From Scatosoma sp045645245 (GTDB lineage: Bacteria > Bacillota > Clostridia > Christensenellales > Borkfalkiaceae), in NCBI GenBank assembly GCA_045645245.1, contig JAZRIK010000007.1, positions 1 to 12,571 on the forward strand: a stretch of DNA of 12,571 nt, written 5' to 3'. The notes under the pieces are model-generated. The model was not told the origin of the DNA and ran no database searches. It worked only from the letters and a program-made list of their open reading frames with translations. Made by a program: the position numbers and the translations under genes. Numbering within the stretch: position 1 is the stretch's first letter; every line of letters begins with the position of its first letter. This document shows positions 7,580 through 12,571 of this stretch, piece by piece.

Positions 7580-8530
7580 TTAAATTTCAATTTGCGAAAT
7601 AACGCCTTTTAATACGTCTGCGCTATGACGGAATTTCTCTTCTTCTTCCGCCGTAAGTTTAGGGGTAAGCGTCGTGATAACGCCTTGTTTACCGATTACG
7701 CAAAGGGTGCTGAGCGCAACGTCGGAAACGCCGTATTCGCCGTCCATCACCACCGAAACCGTTTCAATCGTATTTGCGTTTGCATAAATATCCTCTACGA
7801 TACGGCAAACGGACGCCGCGATACCATAGAAGGTTGCGCCCTTACCTGCGATGATTTTACCGCCCGACTTTTTAACGTATTCTTCCACTTCTTCGTGGGT
7901 ATAAGGGGTAATTGCAAGCGCATTCTTTTCCGTCATTGCCGCTTCGTAATCTTCCAAAGCTACGCCGGAAATGCGAGCGCTTGACCAAGCCACCACCGAC
8001 GAATCGCCGTGTTCGCCCAAAACGTATGCGTGGACTTGCTTTTGATTAACCGAATACAACTGAGAAAGGCGCGTACGCAAACGAATAGTATCCAAGCTCG
8101 TACCGGAGCCGATTACACGGTTTTTAGGCACGCCCGTAATTTTACAGAAAACGTAGGTGAGTACGTCAACGGGATTTGCTACAAGCAAGTAAATTGCGTT
8201 GGGAACGTGTTTTACAATTTCAGGAGCAATCGTTTTTAAGATATTTACGTTCGTTTGCGTAAGATCGATACGCGATTGACCGGGCTTTCTGCCTACGCCC
8301 GACGTAATGATAACGATGTCCGAGCCCTCTGCGTCTTCATACGTGCCCGCATAAATTTTCGCCGAGTTCAAATACGGCGTAGCTTGTCTCATATCCAACG
8401 CTTCCGCATTTGCCTTATCGCCGGCAATGTCGATCAAAACGATTTCCGAAACGGGTCCGTTTGCAACCAAAGTATAAGCTATGGTAGCCCCTACAGAGCC
8501 AGCACCGATAATTGTCACTTTACTATTCAT
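7580..8530 (-). CDS. NAD-dependent L-lactate/L-malate dehydrogenase family protein (specificity uncertain)
   Basis: Interconverts a 2-oxo acid and an L-2-hydroxy acid with NAD(H). The 316-residue protein has the Rossmann glycines G9-x-G11-xx-G14, an acidic D34 after VLI (NAD rather than NADP), catalytic R87, N119, D147, R150 and H174 in GEHGD, and T233 in GATFYG. GSGTSLDT and GEHGD are lactate dehydrogenase-type. However, the substrate-specificity residue just before KPG (position 102 in standard numbering) is Arg81, as in malate dehydrogenases, rather than the Gln of lactate dehydrogenases. The known Q102R change in the Bacillus stearothermophilus enzyme converts lactate to malate specificity, so oxaloacetate/malate is a serious candidate here and would fit the fumarase next door. 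Overall similarity would probably lead to annotation as ldh. It is the first gene of the operon, with GGAGAG 8 nt before the ATG. Confidence 0.9.
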   Translation of the reverse strand: MNSKVTIIGAGSVGATIAYTLVANGPVSEIVLIDIAGDKANAEALDMRQATPYLNSAKIYAGTYEDAEGSDIVIITSGVGRKPGQSRIDLTQTNVNILKTIAPEIVKHVPNAIYLLVANPVDVLTYVFCKITGVPKNRVIGSGTSLDTIRLRTRLSQLYSVNQKQVHAYVLGEHGDSSVVAWSSARISGVALEDYEAAMTEKNALAITPYTHEEVEEYVKKSGGKIIAGKGATFYGIAASVCRIVEDIYANANTIETVSVVMDGEYGVSDVALSTLCVIGKQGVITTLTPKLTAEEEEKFRHSADVLKGVISQIEI

Positions 8531-8575
8531 AATTCATCTCTCCGTTTTATGATTTTTTCTTTTTAACCATCATCT

Positions 8576-8604
8576 ATTATACCACAATATCACTTGAATT
8601 TCAA
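8576..8604 (-). promoter_or_regulatory. Sigma-A-type promoter of the dehydrogenase-fumC-hdr-flx operon
   Basis: On the minus strand TTGAAA (8604-8599) is followed by exactly 17 bp and a perfect TATAAT (8581-8576), preceded by TGG in extended -10 form. The predicted start of transcription is near 8569, leaving an untranslated leader of about 39 nt. The -35 lies inside a short palindrome (TTGAATTTCAA on the plus strand, 8594-8604). A second, larger inverted repeat lies just upstream at 8618-8634. Confidence 0.85.
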
Positions 8605-8617
8605 ATGCTTGAACGCT

Positions 8618-8634
8618 TTGAAAATAAATTTCAA
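8618..8634. repeat. Inverted repeat upstream of the operon promoter (candidate operator)
   Basis: TTGAAA and TTTCAA arms of 6 bp are separated by 5 bp. The element starts 14 bp upstream of the -35 box, and the -35 itself sits in a second TTGAA/TTCAA palindrome at 8594-8604. Such placement would suit a dimeric regulator, but the region is AT-rich and short palindromes arise easily. It does not match the Rex consensus expected for NADH-responsive control. Confidence 0.3.
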
Positions 8635-8683
8635 TCGTTAAATCGATAAATTTTTATCTTTTTCATTCTTCTCTTGGAAAATA

Positions 8684-8718
8684 AAAGAAAAAACGTCTTG
8701 TCAAAGCGACAAAACGTT
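8684..8718 (-). terminator. Rho-independent terminator after the DUF308 gene
   Basis: On the minus strand an 11-bp stem (AACGTTTTGTC pairing with GACAAGACGTT, one G-U pair) closes a GCTTT loop at 8718-8692. It is followed at once by TTTTTTCTTT. It lies 18 nt after the DUF308 stop codon and separates that unit from the redox operon. Confidence 0.88.
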
Positions 8719-8736
8719 GTTATTGAGCGGGGATAA

Positions 8737-9216
8737 TCAATCCCCGAAAAATCCGTTGACGAATAATACCGCGCCTTCGAAAACGGTAAAAATACCGCTG
8801 ACGATAAATACCCAGTTTACCGTATTTCCTTGGTTGAACAGCAGTAAAGTACCTATCACCAAAGAGATGGCGGGAGCGGCGTATTCGCATAAGGTTTGCC
8901 AAATCGTCGGACAAACAATTTTCTTTTTAATCTTTTCATAGAGCAGTAAAATGCCTGCGATTAATAAGATAGCGGCAACGACGTACAACACCGCTTCTAC
9001 AATCGCCCAACCGCAAATAATTACAATTGTACCTATGACCAACTTTACAACCGCCGGCGGAATTGCTTTATCCAACAAGTCCATAATTCCAAGCGTAATA
9101 CAAACGACGCCCGCAACCGTCATTAATATACTAACGACGTTGCCCTGTAAAACGATCAGCAAAACGCCAAGCGCAATTGTGAGTAATGCGGAAACCAACT
9201 TTTCGGCTCTTTTCAT
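8737..9216 (-). CDS. DUF308/HdeD-like multi-pass membrane protein
   Basis: A 159-residue membrane protein of the DUF308 (HdeD-like short-repeat) type; molecular function not known. About six hydrophobic segments can be seen, at roughly residues 7-23, 27-48, 57-74, 76-92, 110-125 and 133-153. Two parts resemble each other: LLIVLQGN followed by a helix ending in LGIMDLL, and LLLFNQGN followed by a helix ending in FEGAVLF. This is the internal repeat typical of the family. The start chosen is the ATG at 9216, which has GGGGG at 5 nt and gives a protein beginning MKRAEKL just before the first membrane helix. An upstream in-frame extension to 9336 overlaps the preceding gene and reads as non-membrane, cysteine-rich nonsense. 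It is cotranscribed with the small cysteine protein, 20 nt upstream. Confidence 0.8.
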   Translation of the reverse strand: MKRAEKLVSALLTIALGVLLIVLQGNVVSILMTVAGVVCITLGIMDLLDKAIPPAVVKLVIGTIVIICGWAIVEAVLYVVAAILLIAGILLLYEKIKKKIVCPTIWQTLCEYAAPAISLVIGTLLLFNQGNTVNWVFIVSGIFTVFEGAVLFVNGFFGD

Positions 9217-9236
9217 ACGCCCCCTTTCATAATCAT

Positions 9237-9428
9237 TTAATGCCGATATATAACGGCAATACGTATGTATCCGTTTGCATAACGGCTTGCAGCGCGCGCA
9301 CACGGATTTGGCTGTTCTTTGCGACAAGCACTGCAAAACGCATACGTTCCGCAGGTGTCTTTGCCTTCTTTAATGCTATCAAACCACTTAACGTCGTCAA
9401 ATTTTTCTTGTTGAATCTTAAAACTCAT
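9237..9428 (-). CDS. Small four-cysteine protein, unknown function
   Basis: A 63-residue soluble protein that I cannot assign to a named family. It has a basic/aromatic N-terminus (MSFKIQQ then KWFDSI) and a compact cysteine motif CGTYAFCSAC with a fourth cysteine in PNPCARA. This spacing (C-x5-C-x2-C-x7-C) could bind zinc or an iron-sulfur cluster. It ends in a basic aliphatic tail (YIRIAVIYRH). The ATG at 9428 is chosen because AAGGAG lies 8 nt upstream. A GTG three codons earlier would overlap that site. It has its own strong promoter and a hairpin in its leader, and the start of the DUF308 gene follows 20 nt after its stop. Clear translation signals and cotranscription support a real gene. 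Confidence 0.7.
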   Translation of the reverse strand: MSFKIQQEKFDDVKWFDSIKEGKDTCGTYAFCSACRKEQPNPCARAASRYANGYIRIAVIYRH

Positions 9429-9442
9429 ATTGTTCACTCCTT

Positions 9443-9485
9443 ATAATACGCGTTATATCTTGCCTTTATGCTATGTGCGTATTAT
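9443..9485 (-). promoter_or_regulatory. 9-bp inverted repeat in the leader of the small-cysteine-protein operon
   Basis: ATAATACGC and GCGTATTAT arms (9485-9477 and 9451-9443 on the minus strand) pair perfectly around a 25-nt loop. The predicted transcription start is near 9488, so the hairpin occupies the 5' end of the mRNA, and its 3' arm abuts the Shine-Dalgarno AAGGAG. No T-tract follows, so it is not a terminator. It could regulate translation or stability, or act as a DNA operator. I recognise no riboswitch class. Confidence 0.45.
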
Positions 9486-9494
9486 CTTTTCACC

Positions 9495-9523
9495 ATTATA
9501 ACCTTTTTCGACAAATTTTTCAA
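9495..9523 (-). promoter_or_regulatory. Promoter of the small-cysteine-protein / DUF308 operon
   Basis: TTGAAA (9523-9518), 17 bp, TATAAT (9500-9495) on the minus strand. It has the same hexamers and spacing as the promoters upstream of the dehydrogenase operon and the PfkB kinase. Confidence 0.82.
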
Positions 9524-9550
9524 GAGTTTTTACAGCTTTTTTTAGAGAAA

Positions 9551-9577
9551 TTAAAAACCGCGGCAAAGTAGCCGCGG
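9551..9577 (-). terminator. GC-rich rho-independent terminator
   Basis: On the minus strand CCGCGGC pairs with GCCGCGG around a TACTTT loop (9577-9558) and is followed directly by TTTTT. It ends transcription coming from the PfkB kinase gene or from a separate small transcript in 9755-9578. On the plus strand a T-run follows only after 8 nt, so termination there is doubtful. Confidence 0.8.
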
Positions 9578-9608
9578 AAAGATAGTTTTTTTCATATTTC
9601 AGTTATTT

Positions 9609-9643
9609 GCTTTGCAACGCGTCCATCGCTGCAAAGCTTTTTT
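9609..9643 (+). terminator. Possible plus-strand terminator hairpin
   Basis: GCTTTGCA and TGCAAAGC (9609-9616, 9630-9637) form an 8-bp stem, with a possible GCG/CGC extension inside the loop, followed by TTTTTT. No plus-strand gene lies nearby, so the hairpin may instead be part of the minus-strand RNA described for 9551-9756. Confidence 0.3.
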
Positions 9644-9798
9644 AACCGTTTCTCTTTTGCTTGTTTCTATCCGCTTATTTTGGGCGTTTCCCCGCCTGTT
9701 TTTCACTTTGCAACACGGTTTTGTCCGCTGAATGCAAGTAATACGGTAAAAACTTATATTACATTATACGTAAGAGACATAAAATATGCGTCTTTTTT

Positions 9799-10722
9799 TC
9801 AAATTTCTATTACGCGTAAATTAGAAATTACTTCGTTGTATTTTTCTTTGGTAAAGGAAACTTGCCCGCTAGTCATAACCGTCGCCGTGCCTGCGGCTAC
9901 GCCCGCGCGTAGAATTTCGGAAAGCGGCGCGTCGTTTTTCAGCTCCATTGCCGCCGCCGATACCATACCGTCCCCTGCGCCAACCGTCGAATTGACGGCA
10001 ACGTTAATGCTTTTACAGTAAAAATTTTTATTCCCGTCCGTAATCACCGCGCCTTGCTTTCCAAGCGATAAAAGCACGCGTTTTGCCCCGCGGTCAATCA
10101 ATTCGTAGCAGCCCGCAAGCATATCTTCTTTGCTTTCAAAATGTCTGCCGAGCGCATTTTCCAACTCGTCCAAGTTTGGTTTTACCAAATCAACGCCTTC
10201 CGCAATAGCGGAAAACATTCTATCTCCCGTCGCATCAACGATTTTCAGTGAGTTAGGCGAAACGGCGCGCACCAGCTCCCCATAAAAGCCCGCGCCCACG
10301 CCGCGCGGAAGTCCGCCGGACAACACGGTCACGCTGCTCTTTTCAGAAAGCATACGCACCATCGCTAAAACTTCGTTTGCTTTTTCCCTACTAATTTCCG
10401 CGCCCACGTCGTTTACTTCCGTCAGCATCGATTTATGGTCGATAAATTTATAATTTTCGCGCACGCGCCCCTTATTCCAAACAAACGTAAACGGTACCCC
10501 TTCTTTATTTAAGGCGTTCTCAAACAAATATCCGTTTTCGTTATACATCAGCCCCGTGGTATAAGATTTACCGCCCAACCGCGCTACGCCGATTGCAACG
10601 TTTAGCGCTTTGCCTGCATACGTAATCGTTTTACTCTTTACCACGTTGGTCATACCTACGTTGAGTGCATCCAACTCAATCGTCACGTCCGTACAAGGAC
10701 TCATACAAACAGTTAAAATCAT
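9799..10722 (-). CDS. PfkB-family hexose-phosphate kinase (1-phosphofructokinase / tagatose-6-phosphate kinase type)
   Basis: A ribokinase/PfkB-family kinase of 307 residues, the usual size for 1-phosphofructokinase (FruK) and tagatose-6-phosphate kinase (LacC). These phosphorylate a sugar monophosphate to the bisphosphate, feeding glycolysis. Visible motifs: N-terminal TVCMSPCTDVTIELD (FruK-like start), YAGKALNVA at 35-43 (usual form GGKG-N), VLSGGLPRG at 133-141, KPNLDEL at 181-187 and the anion-hole signature NSTVGAGDGMVSA at 244-256 with catalytic base D251. The Ala for Gly change in the GGKG loop is mild. No fructose PTS or DeoR-type regulator is next to it, which leaves the substrate open. 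It has its own promoter, and GGTGG lies 3-4 nt before the ATG. It stands immediately downstream of the pfkA terminator. Confidence 0.85.
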   Translation of the reverse strand: MILTVCMSPCTDVTIELDALNVGMTNVVKSKTITYAGKALNVAIGVARLGGKSYTTGLMYNENGYLFENALNKEGVPFTFVWNKGRVRENYKFIDHKSMLTEVNDVGAEISREKANEVLAMVRMLSEKSSVTVLSGGLPRGVGAGFYGELVRAVSPNSLKIVDATGDRMFSAIAEGVDLVKPNLDELENALGRHFESKEDMLAGCYELIDRGAKRVLLSLGKQGAVITDGNKNFYCKSINVAVNSTVGAGDGMVSAAAMELKNDAPLSEILRAGVAAGTATVMTSGQVSFTKEKYNEVISNLRVIEI

Positions 10723-10739
10723 TTTCCACCTATCATTAT

Positions 10740-10754
10740 GCGAGTTTGTCTCGC
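10740..10754 (-). other. Small hairpin in the PfkB kinase leader
   Basis: GCGAG and CTCGC pair around five bases, 18 nt before the start codon and just upstream of the AGGTGG ribosome binding site. It is short, and a regulatory role is only a possibility. Confidence 0.3.
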
Positions 10755-10773
10755 GCCTTACTTATCGTATATT

Positions 10774-10802
10774 ATTATATAACACAAAAACGAAAATTTC
10801 AA
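10774..10802 (-). promoter_or_regulatory. Promoter of the PfkB-family kinase gene
   Basis: TTGAAA (10802-10797), 17 bp, TATAAT (10779-10774) on the minus strand. Transcription would start near 10767, giving a leader of about 45 nt. It sits directly after the T-tract of the pfkA terminator, so the kinase is transcribed independently of pfkA. Confidence 0.82.
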
Positions 10803-10826
10803 TAGCAAAAACAAAAAAAGTGTAAA

Positions 10827-10855
10827 GAAAAACCGCTTTTCTTTCGAAAAACGGT
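10827..10855 (-). terminator. Rho-independent terminator of pfkA
   Basis: On the minus strand a 10-bp stem, ACCGTTTTTC with GAAAAGCGGT (one G-U pair), encloses a GAAA tetraloop (10855-10832). It runs into TTTTTCTTT. It begins 18 nt after the pfkA stop codon. Confidence 0.9.
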
Positions 10856-10873
10856 CTAAATGGTTAAAATCGT

Positions 10874-11836
10874 TTACATAGAAATCATTTGCAGCGTTTC
10901 ATACAACTCGTAATTAAACTTCTTTTTCATAGAAACGGCTTCGATAATATCCATATCGATAATTTTGTTATCGCGAATACCCACTACGCGGTTGCCGATG
11001 CCTTCGTTTAATAAACGCACGGCTTTATTACCAAATTGCGCCGCCAACATTCTATCCGCCATTGTGGGCGATCCGCCGCGTTGCACGTGACCGATACAGG
11101 TCGGACGCACCGCATAATGCGTATGTTCTTGCAGAGCGCGCGCAAATTGATCCGCGCCCATAACCCCTTCTGCAATGACGATGATATTAGAATGCTTACC
11201 GTTTGCACGCGAACGATTGATACGCCCCACGATTTCTTGAAGGTCGAACTTAATTTCGGGTACGACGATGATTTCCGCGCCCGAAGCAATACCGCTATAC
11301 AATGCGATATCCCCGCAATGTCTGCCCATAACTTCTACAACCGACACGCGCTCGTGCGAGGTCATCGTGTCGCGCAATTTATTGATAATATCCAAGCAAG
11401 TATTTACCGCCGTATCAAAGCCCAGCGTATAATCGGTATATTCAAGGTCGTTATCAATCGTACCAGGGATACCGATGGTAGGTACACCGTATTTTTCCGT
11501 CAATTCACGCGCGCCGCGGAAAGAGCCGTCGCCGCCGATGACCACCAAACCTTCGATGCCGTGCTTTTCCAGCGTTGCAACCGCTTTATCGGTACCTTCT
11601 TTGGTCAGCATTTCCAAGCATCTTGCCGTACGCAATTTCGTACCGCCGCATTGAACGATATTAGAAACACTGCGCATTTCCATAGGCATTACGTTATCTT
11701 CAATCAGCCCTGCATAACCGCGCTCAACGCCAAATACTTCCATACCGAAATAAAGCCCCGAACGAACCACTGCACGAATGGCAGCATTCATACCGGGCGC
11801 GTCGCCGCCACTTGTCAATAAAGCTATACGTTTCAT
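10874..11836 (-). CDS. pfkA: ATP-dependent 6-phosphofructokinase
   Basis: Phosphorylates fructose 6-phosphate to fructose 1,6-bisphosphate, the committed glycolytic step; a cytoplasmic homotetramer under allosteric control in bacteria. The 320-residue length is standard. LTSGGDAPGMNAAIR at 7-21 and GGDGS at 101-105 form the ATP site. G104 and G125 (PGTIDND at 124-130) are the residues that mark ATP-using rather than pyrophosphate-using enzymes. D128 is the expected catalytic base, with VMGRHCGD at 169-176 and GHVQRGGSPT at 249-258 contributing to the fructose 6-phosphate and effector regions. The ATG has GAGGTG 5 nt upstream. The position directly after dnaE is a common Bacillota arrangement. 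It has its own promoter in the short gap and a strong terminator behind it. Confidence 0.97.
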   Translation of the reverse strand: MKRIALLTSGGDAPGMNAAIRAVVRSGLYFGMEVFGVERGYAGLIEDNVMPMEMRSVSNIVQCGGTKLRTARCLEMLTKEGTDKAVATLEKHGIEGLVVIGGDGSFRGARELTEKYGVPTIGIPGTIDNDLEYTDYTLGFDTAVNTCLDIINKLRDTMTSHERVSVVEVMGRHCGDIALYSGIASGAEIIVVPEIKFDLQEIVGRINRSRANGKHSNIIVIAEGVMGADQFARALQEHTHYAVRPTCIGHVQRGGSPTMADRMLAAQFGNKAVRLLNEGIGNRVVGIRDNKIIDMDIIEAVSMKKKFNYELYETLQMISM

Positions 11837-11871
11837 ATCTTCACCTCATAATACTCTCTTCACTACACAAT

Positions 11872-11899
11872 ATTATATCAAAACTTTTACAAAACACAA
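11872..11899 (-). promoter_or_regulatory. Probable pfkA promoter
   Basis: Minus-strand TTGTGT (11899-11894), 16 bp, perfect TATAAT (11877-11872), located in the gap between the dnaE stop and pfkA. The -35 is weaker than in the other promoters of the window, and read-through from dnaE may add to pfkA expression: no terminator is visible between the two genes. Confidence 0.65.
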
Positions 11900-11927
11900 T
11901 CATTTTACGACGTATTTTGGCAATTTT

Positions 11928-12571
11928 TTACAAAAGTTTTATTTTATCTTCCGATAAAAAGCCCGAAAGCTCTGCCATCAGCGCACGAGTGGGCGCCACT
12001 TTTTGCGAACAGCGCATTTTCTTTTTCCCATCTACGAAATATACCGTTGTTTCCCCTTCGTAATAAGTGAGCGTTTCGATAAGCTCGTCGATATCTTCTT
12101 CGTCCATACCCGTCACGTTCAGCCACAGCGTTTTATCCGTTTCGGAAACCGTTTTCGCAGGCGCAGAAACTTGCTTTTCTTCCGCCGCGACAGCAGCGGA
12201 AACAGCTGGCTTATTTGCTTTGGGTTGCTGCGCTTGCTCAAATGAGAATTCTTGCATATCTTCTACGATAATTGCAGGCGCTTTTTCGTCGTCAATGGAA
12301 ATTTTACCTTTGAGCGAAACCACGCGGTCCACTTCTAAAAATTCTCTGATTTTATCGTACGTTTTCGGGAAACAAACGCACTCGATAGATCCGTACAAAT
12401 CTTCCACCGTAACGAACGCCATAAACGCACCGCTACGCGTTTTTAATTTTTTGTAAGCGGAAATCATACCGCCCATAGAAATTTGCATTCCGTCGCTAAT
12501 TTCCGTGTACGTCTTTTTACCGCCTTCCTCGTCTTGCGTAAATACGTTAAGCAAAGAACAATTAAACGATT
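11928..12571 (-). CDS. dnaE: DNA polymerase III alpha subunit, C-terminal part (partial at window edge)
   Basis: Only the last 214 or so residues are present; the gene continues past position 12571 and the frame stays open to the edge. The visible part holds the OB-fold: GGMISAYKKLKTRSGAFMAFVTVEDLYGSIECVCFP in pieces (GGMI, then K-TRSG-FMAFVTVEDL, then GSIE-V-FP), the classic DnaE/PolC-type pattern. A VVSLKGKISIDDEKAPAII strand pair follows. After a low-complexity Ala/Lys/Pro linker comes a C-terminal domain with DEEDIDELIETL and YFVDGKKKM, as in DnaE tails that bind the clamp loader. The catalytic palm and PHP domains lie outside the window. There is no sign of frameshift. pfkA follows after 91 nt. 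Confidence 0.9.
   Translation of the reverse strand, partial: SFNCSLLNVFTQDEEGGKKTYTEISDGMQISMGGMISAYKKLKTRSGAFMAFVTVEDLYGSIECVCFPKTYDKIREFLEVDRVVSLKGKISIDDEKAPAIIVEDMQEFSFEQAQQPKANKPAVSAAVAAEEKQVSAPAKTVSETDKTLWLNVTGMDEEDIDELIETLTYYEGETTVYFVDGKKKMRCSQKVAPTRALMAELSGFLSEDKIKLL

Larger units (their letters stand above)
9551..9756 (-). ncRNA. Candidate small structured transcript (unassigned)
   Basis: Between the PfkB kinase stop and the terminator there are about 220 nt with no convincing protein gene. A perfect TATAAT stands at 9768-9763 on the minus strand (the -35 is poor) and would give an RNA of about 205 nt ending at the terminator. The RNA is A-rich with several possible hairpins: GGCG/CGCC around GGGAAA, and GCTTTGCA/TGCAAAGC near 9637-9609. 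A long-range pairing of GTTGCAAAG with CTTTGCAGC and of AGTTTTT with AAAAACT near the ends is also possible. The end-to-end pairing is loosely reminiscent of 6S RNA, but I do not recognise a conserved core. It could equally be an untranslated 3' tail of the kinase mRNA. This and the promoter/leader elements at 9443-9523 account for the 370-nt gene-free stretch 9429-9798. Confidence 0.25.

Noticed and set aside
8531..8690. Rex (NADH-sensing repressor) binding site upstream of the dehydrogenase
   Set aside because: Such control would be expected, but no TTGTTAA-type or TTGTGAA-type palindrome is present; only TTGAA/TTCAA repeats are seen.
8729..8745. GGGGAT/ATCCCC hairpin at the end of the DUF308 gene
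   Set aside because: It spans the stop codon and has no T-tract; the real terminator follows at 8692-8718.
9217..9336. 40-residue N-terminal extension of the DUF308 protein
   Set aside because: It overlaps the small cysteine gene out of frame, while the ATG at 9216 has its own ribosome binding site and begins just before the first membrane helix.
9429..9437. GTG start three codons upstream for the small cysteine protein
   Set aside because: The GTG overlaps the AAGGAG site that is correctly spaced for the ATG at 9428.
9602..9704. 33-codon basic minus-strand open frame starting at GTG in the gap after the PfkB kinase
   Set aside because: It has no ribosome binding site, a Lys/Arg/Asn-rich composition from A-rich DNA, and overlaps hairpins that better fit an RNA.
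11036..11821. 261-codon plus-strand open frame antisense to pfkA
   Set aside because: It is opposite a fully conserved enzyme; its Arg/His-rich composition is what the antisense of this codon usage gives.
1..12571. CRISPR arrays, insertion sequences, tRNA or rRNA genes, phage genes
   Set aside because: No spaced direct repeats, transposase motifs, terminal repeats or tRNA/rRNA-like segments were seen on either strand.

Overview
The window is about 12.6 kb of densely packed bacterial DNA with every recognisable gene on the minus strand. Strong AGGAGG-type ribosome binding sites, TTGAAA-17 bp-TATAAT promoters, GNRA/T-tract terminators, a dnaE-pfkA pair and an obligately anaerobic iron-sulfur redox operon point to an anaerobic Bacillota of the class Clostridia, probably an uncultured gut-type lineage. 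The lineage is inferred from gene content and cannot be fixed more closely from sequence reading alone.

Reading in the direction of transcription (right to left): (i) 12571-11928 is the C-terminal end of DNA polymerase III alpha (dnaE), followed by ATP-dependent 6-phosphofructokinase (pfkA) with its own promoter and a clear terminator. (ii) 10802-9799 is a PfkB-family sugar-phosphate kinase of the 1-phosphofructokinase/tagatose-6-phosphate kinase type, with its own promoter. (iii) 9798-9429 has no convincing protein gene, but holds a possible small structured transcript, a GC-rich terminator, a promoter and a 9-bp inverted repeat touching a Shine-Dalgarno. (iv) 9428-8737 is a two-gene unit: a 63-residue four-cysteine protein and a DUF308/HdeD-like membrane protein, closed by a terminator. 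(v) 8604 to beyond position 1 is a long operon: lactate/malate dehydrogenase family gene, fumarase class II, hdrB, hdrC, hdrA, then flxD, flxC, flxB and flxA (cut by the window edge).

The operon is the centre of interest. hdrBCA plus flxDCBA encode a complete FlxABCD-HdrABC complex, the NADH dehydrogenase/heterodisulfide reductase known from Desulfovibrio and other anaerobes. The expected path is NADH to FlxA flavin, through FlxB/FlxC/FlxD iron-sulfur centres to the HdrA flavin, where electrons split: one set to ferredoxin, the other through HdrC to the two noncubane clusters of HdrB and a disulfide. The natural disulfide in a Clostridium-like cell is unknown. The two leading enzymes handle NADH and C3/C4 acids. 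The 'lactate dehydrogenase' carries Arg in place of the specificity Gln before the KPG motif, the change that marks malate dehydrogenases. Together with fumarase it could make an oxaloacetate-malate-fumarate module tied to the bifurcating complex; NAD-linked lactate metabolism is the alternative.
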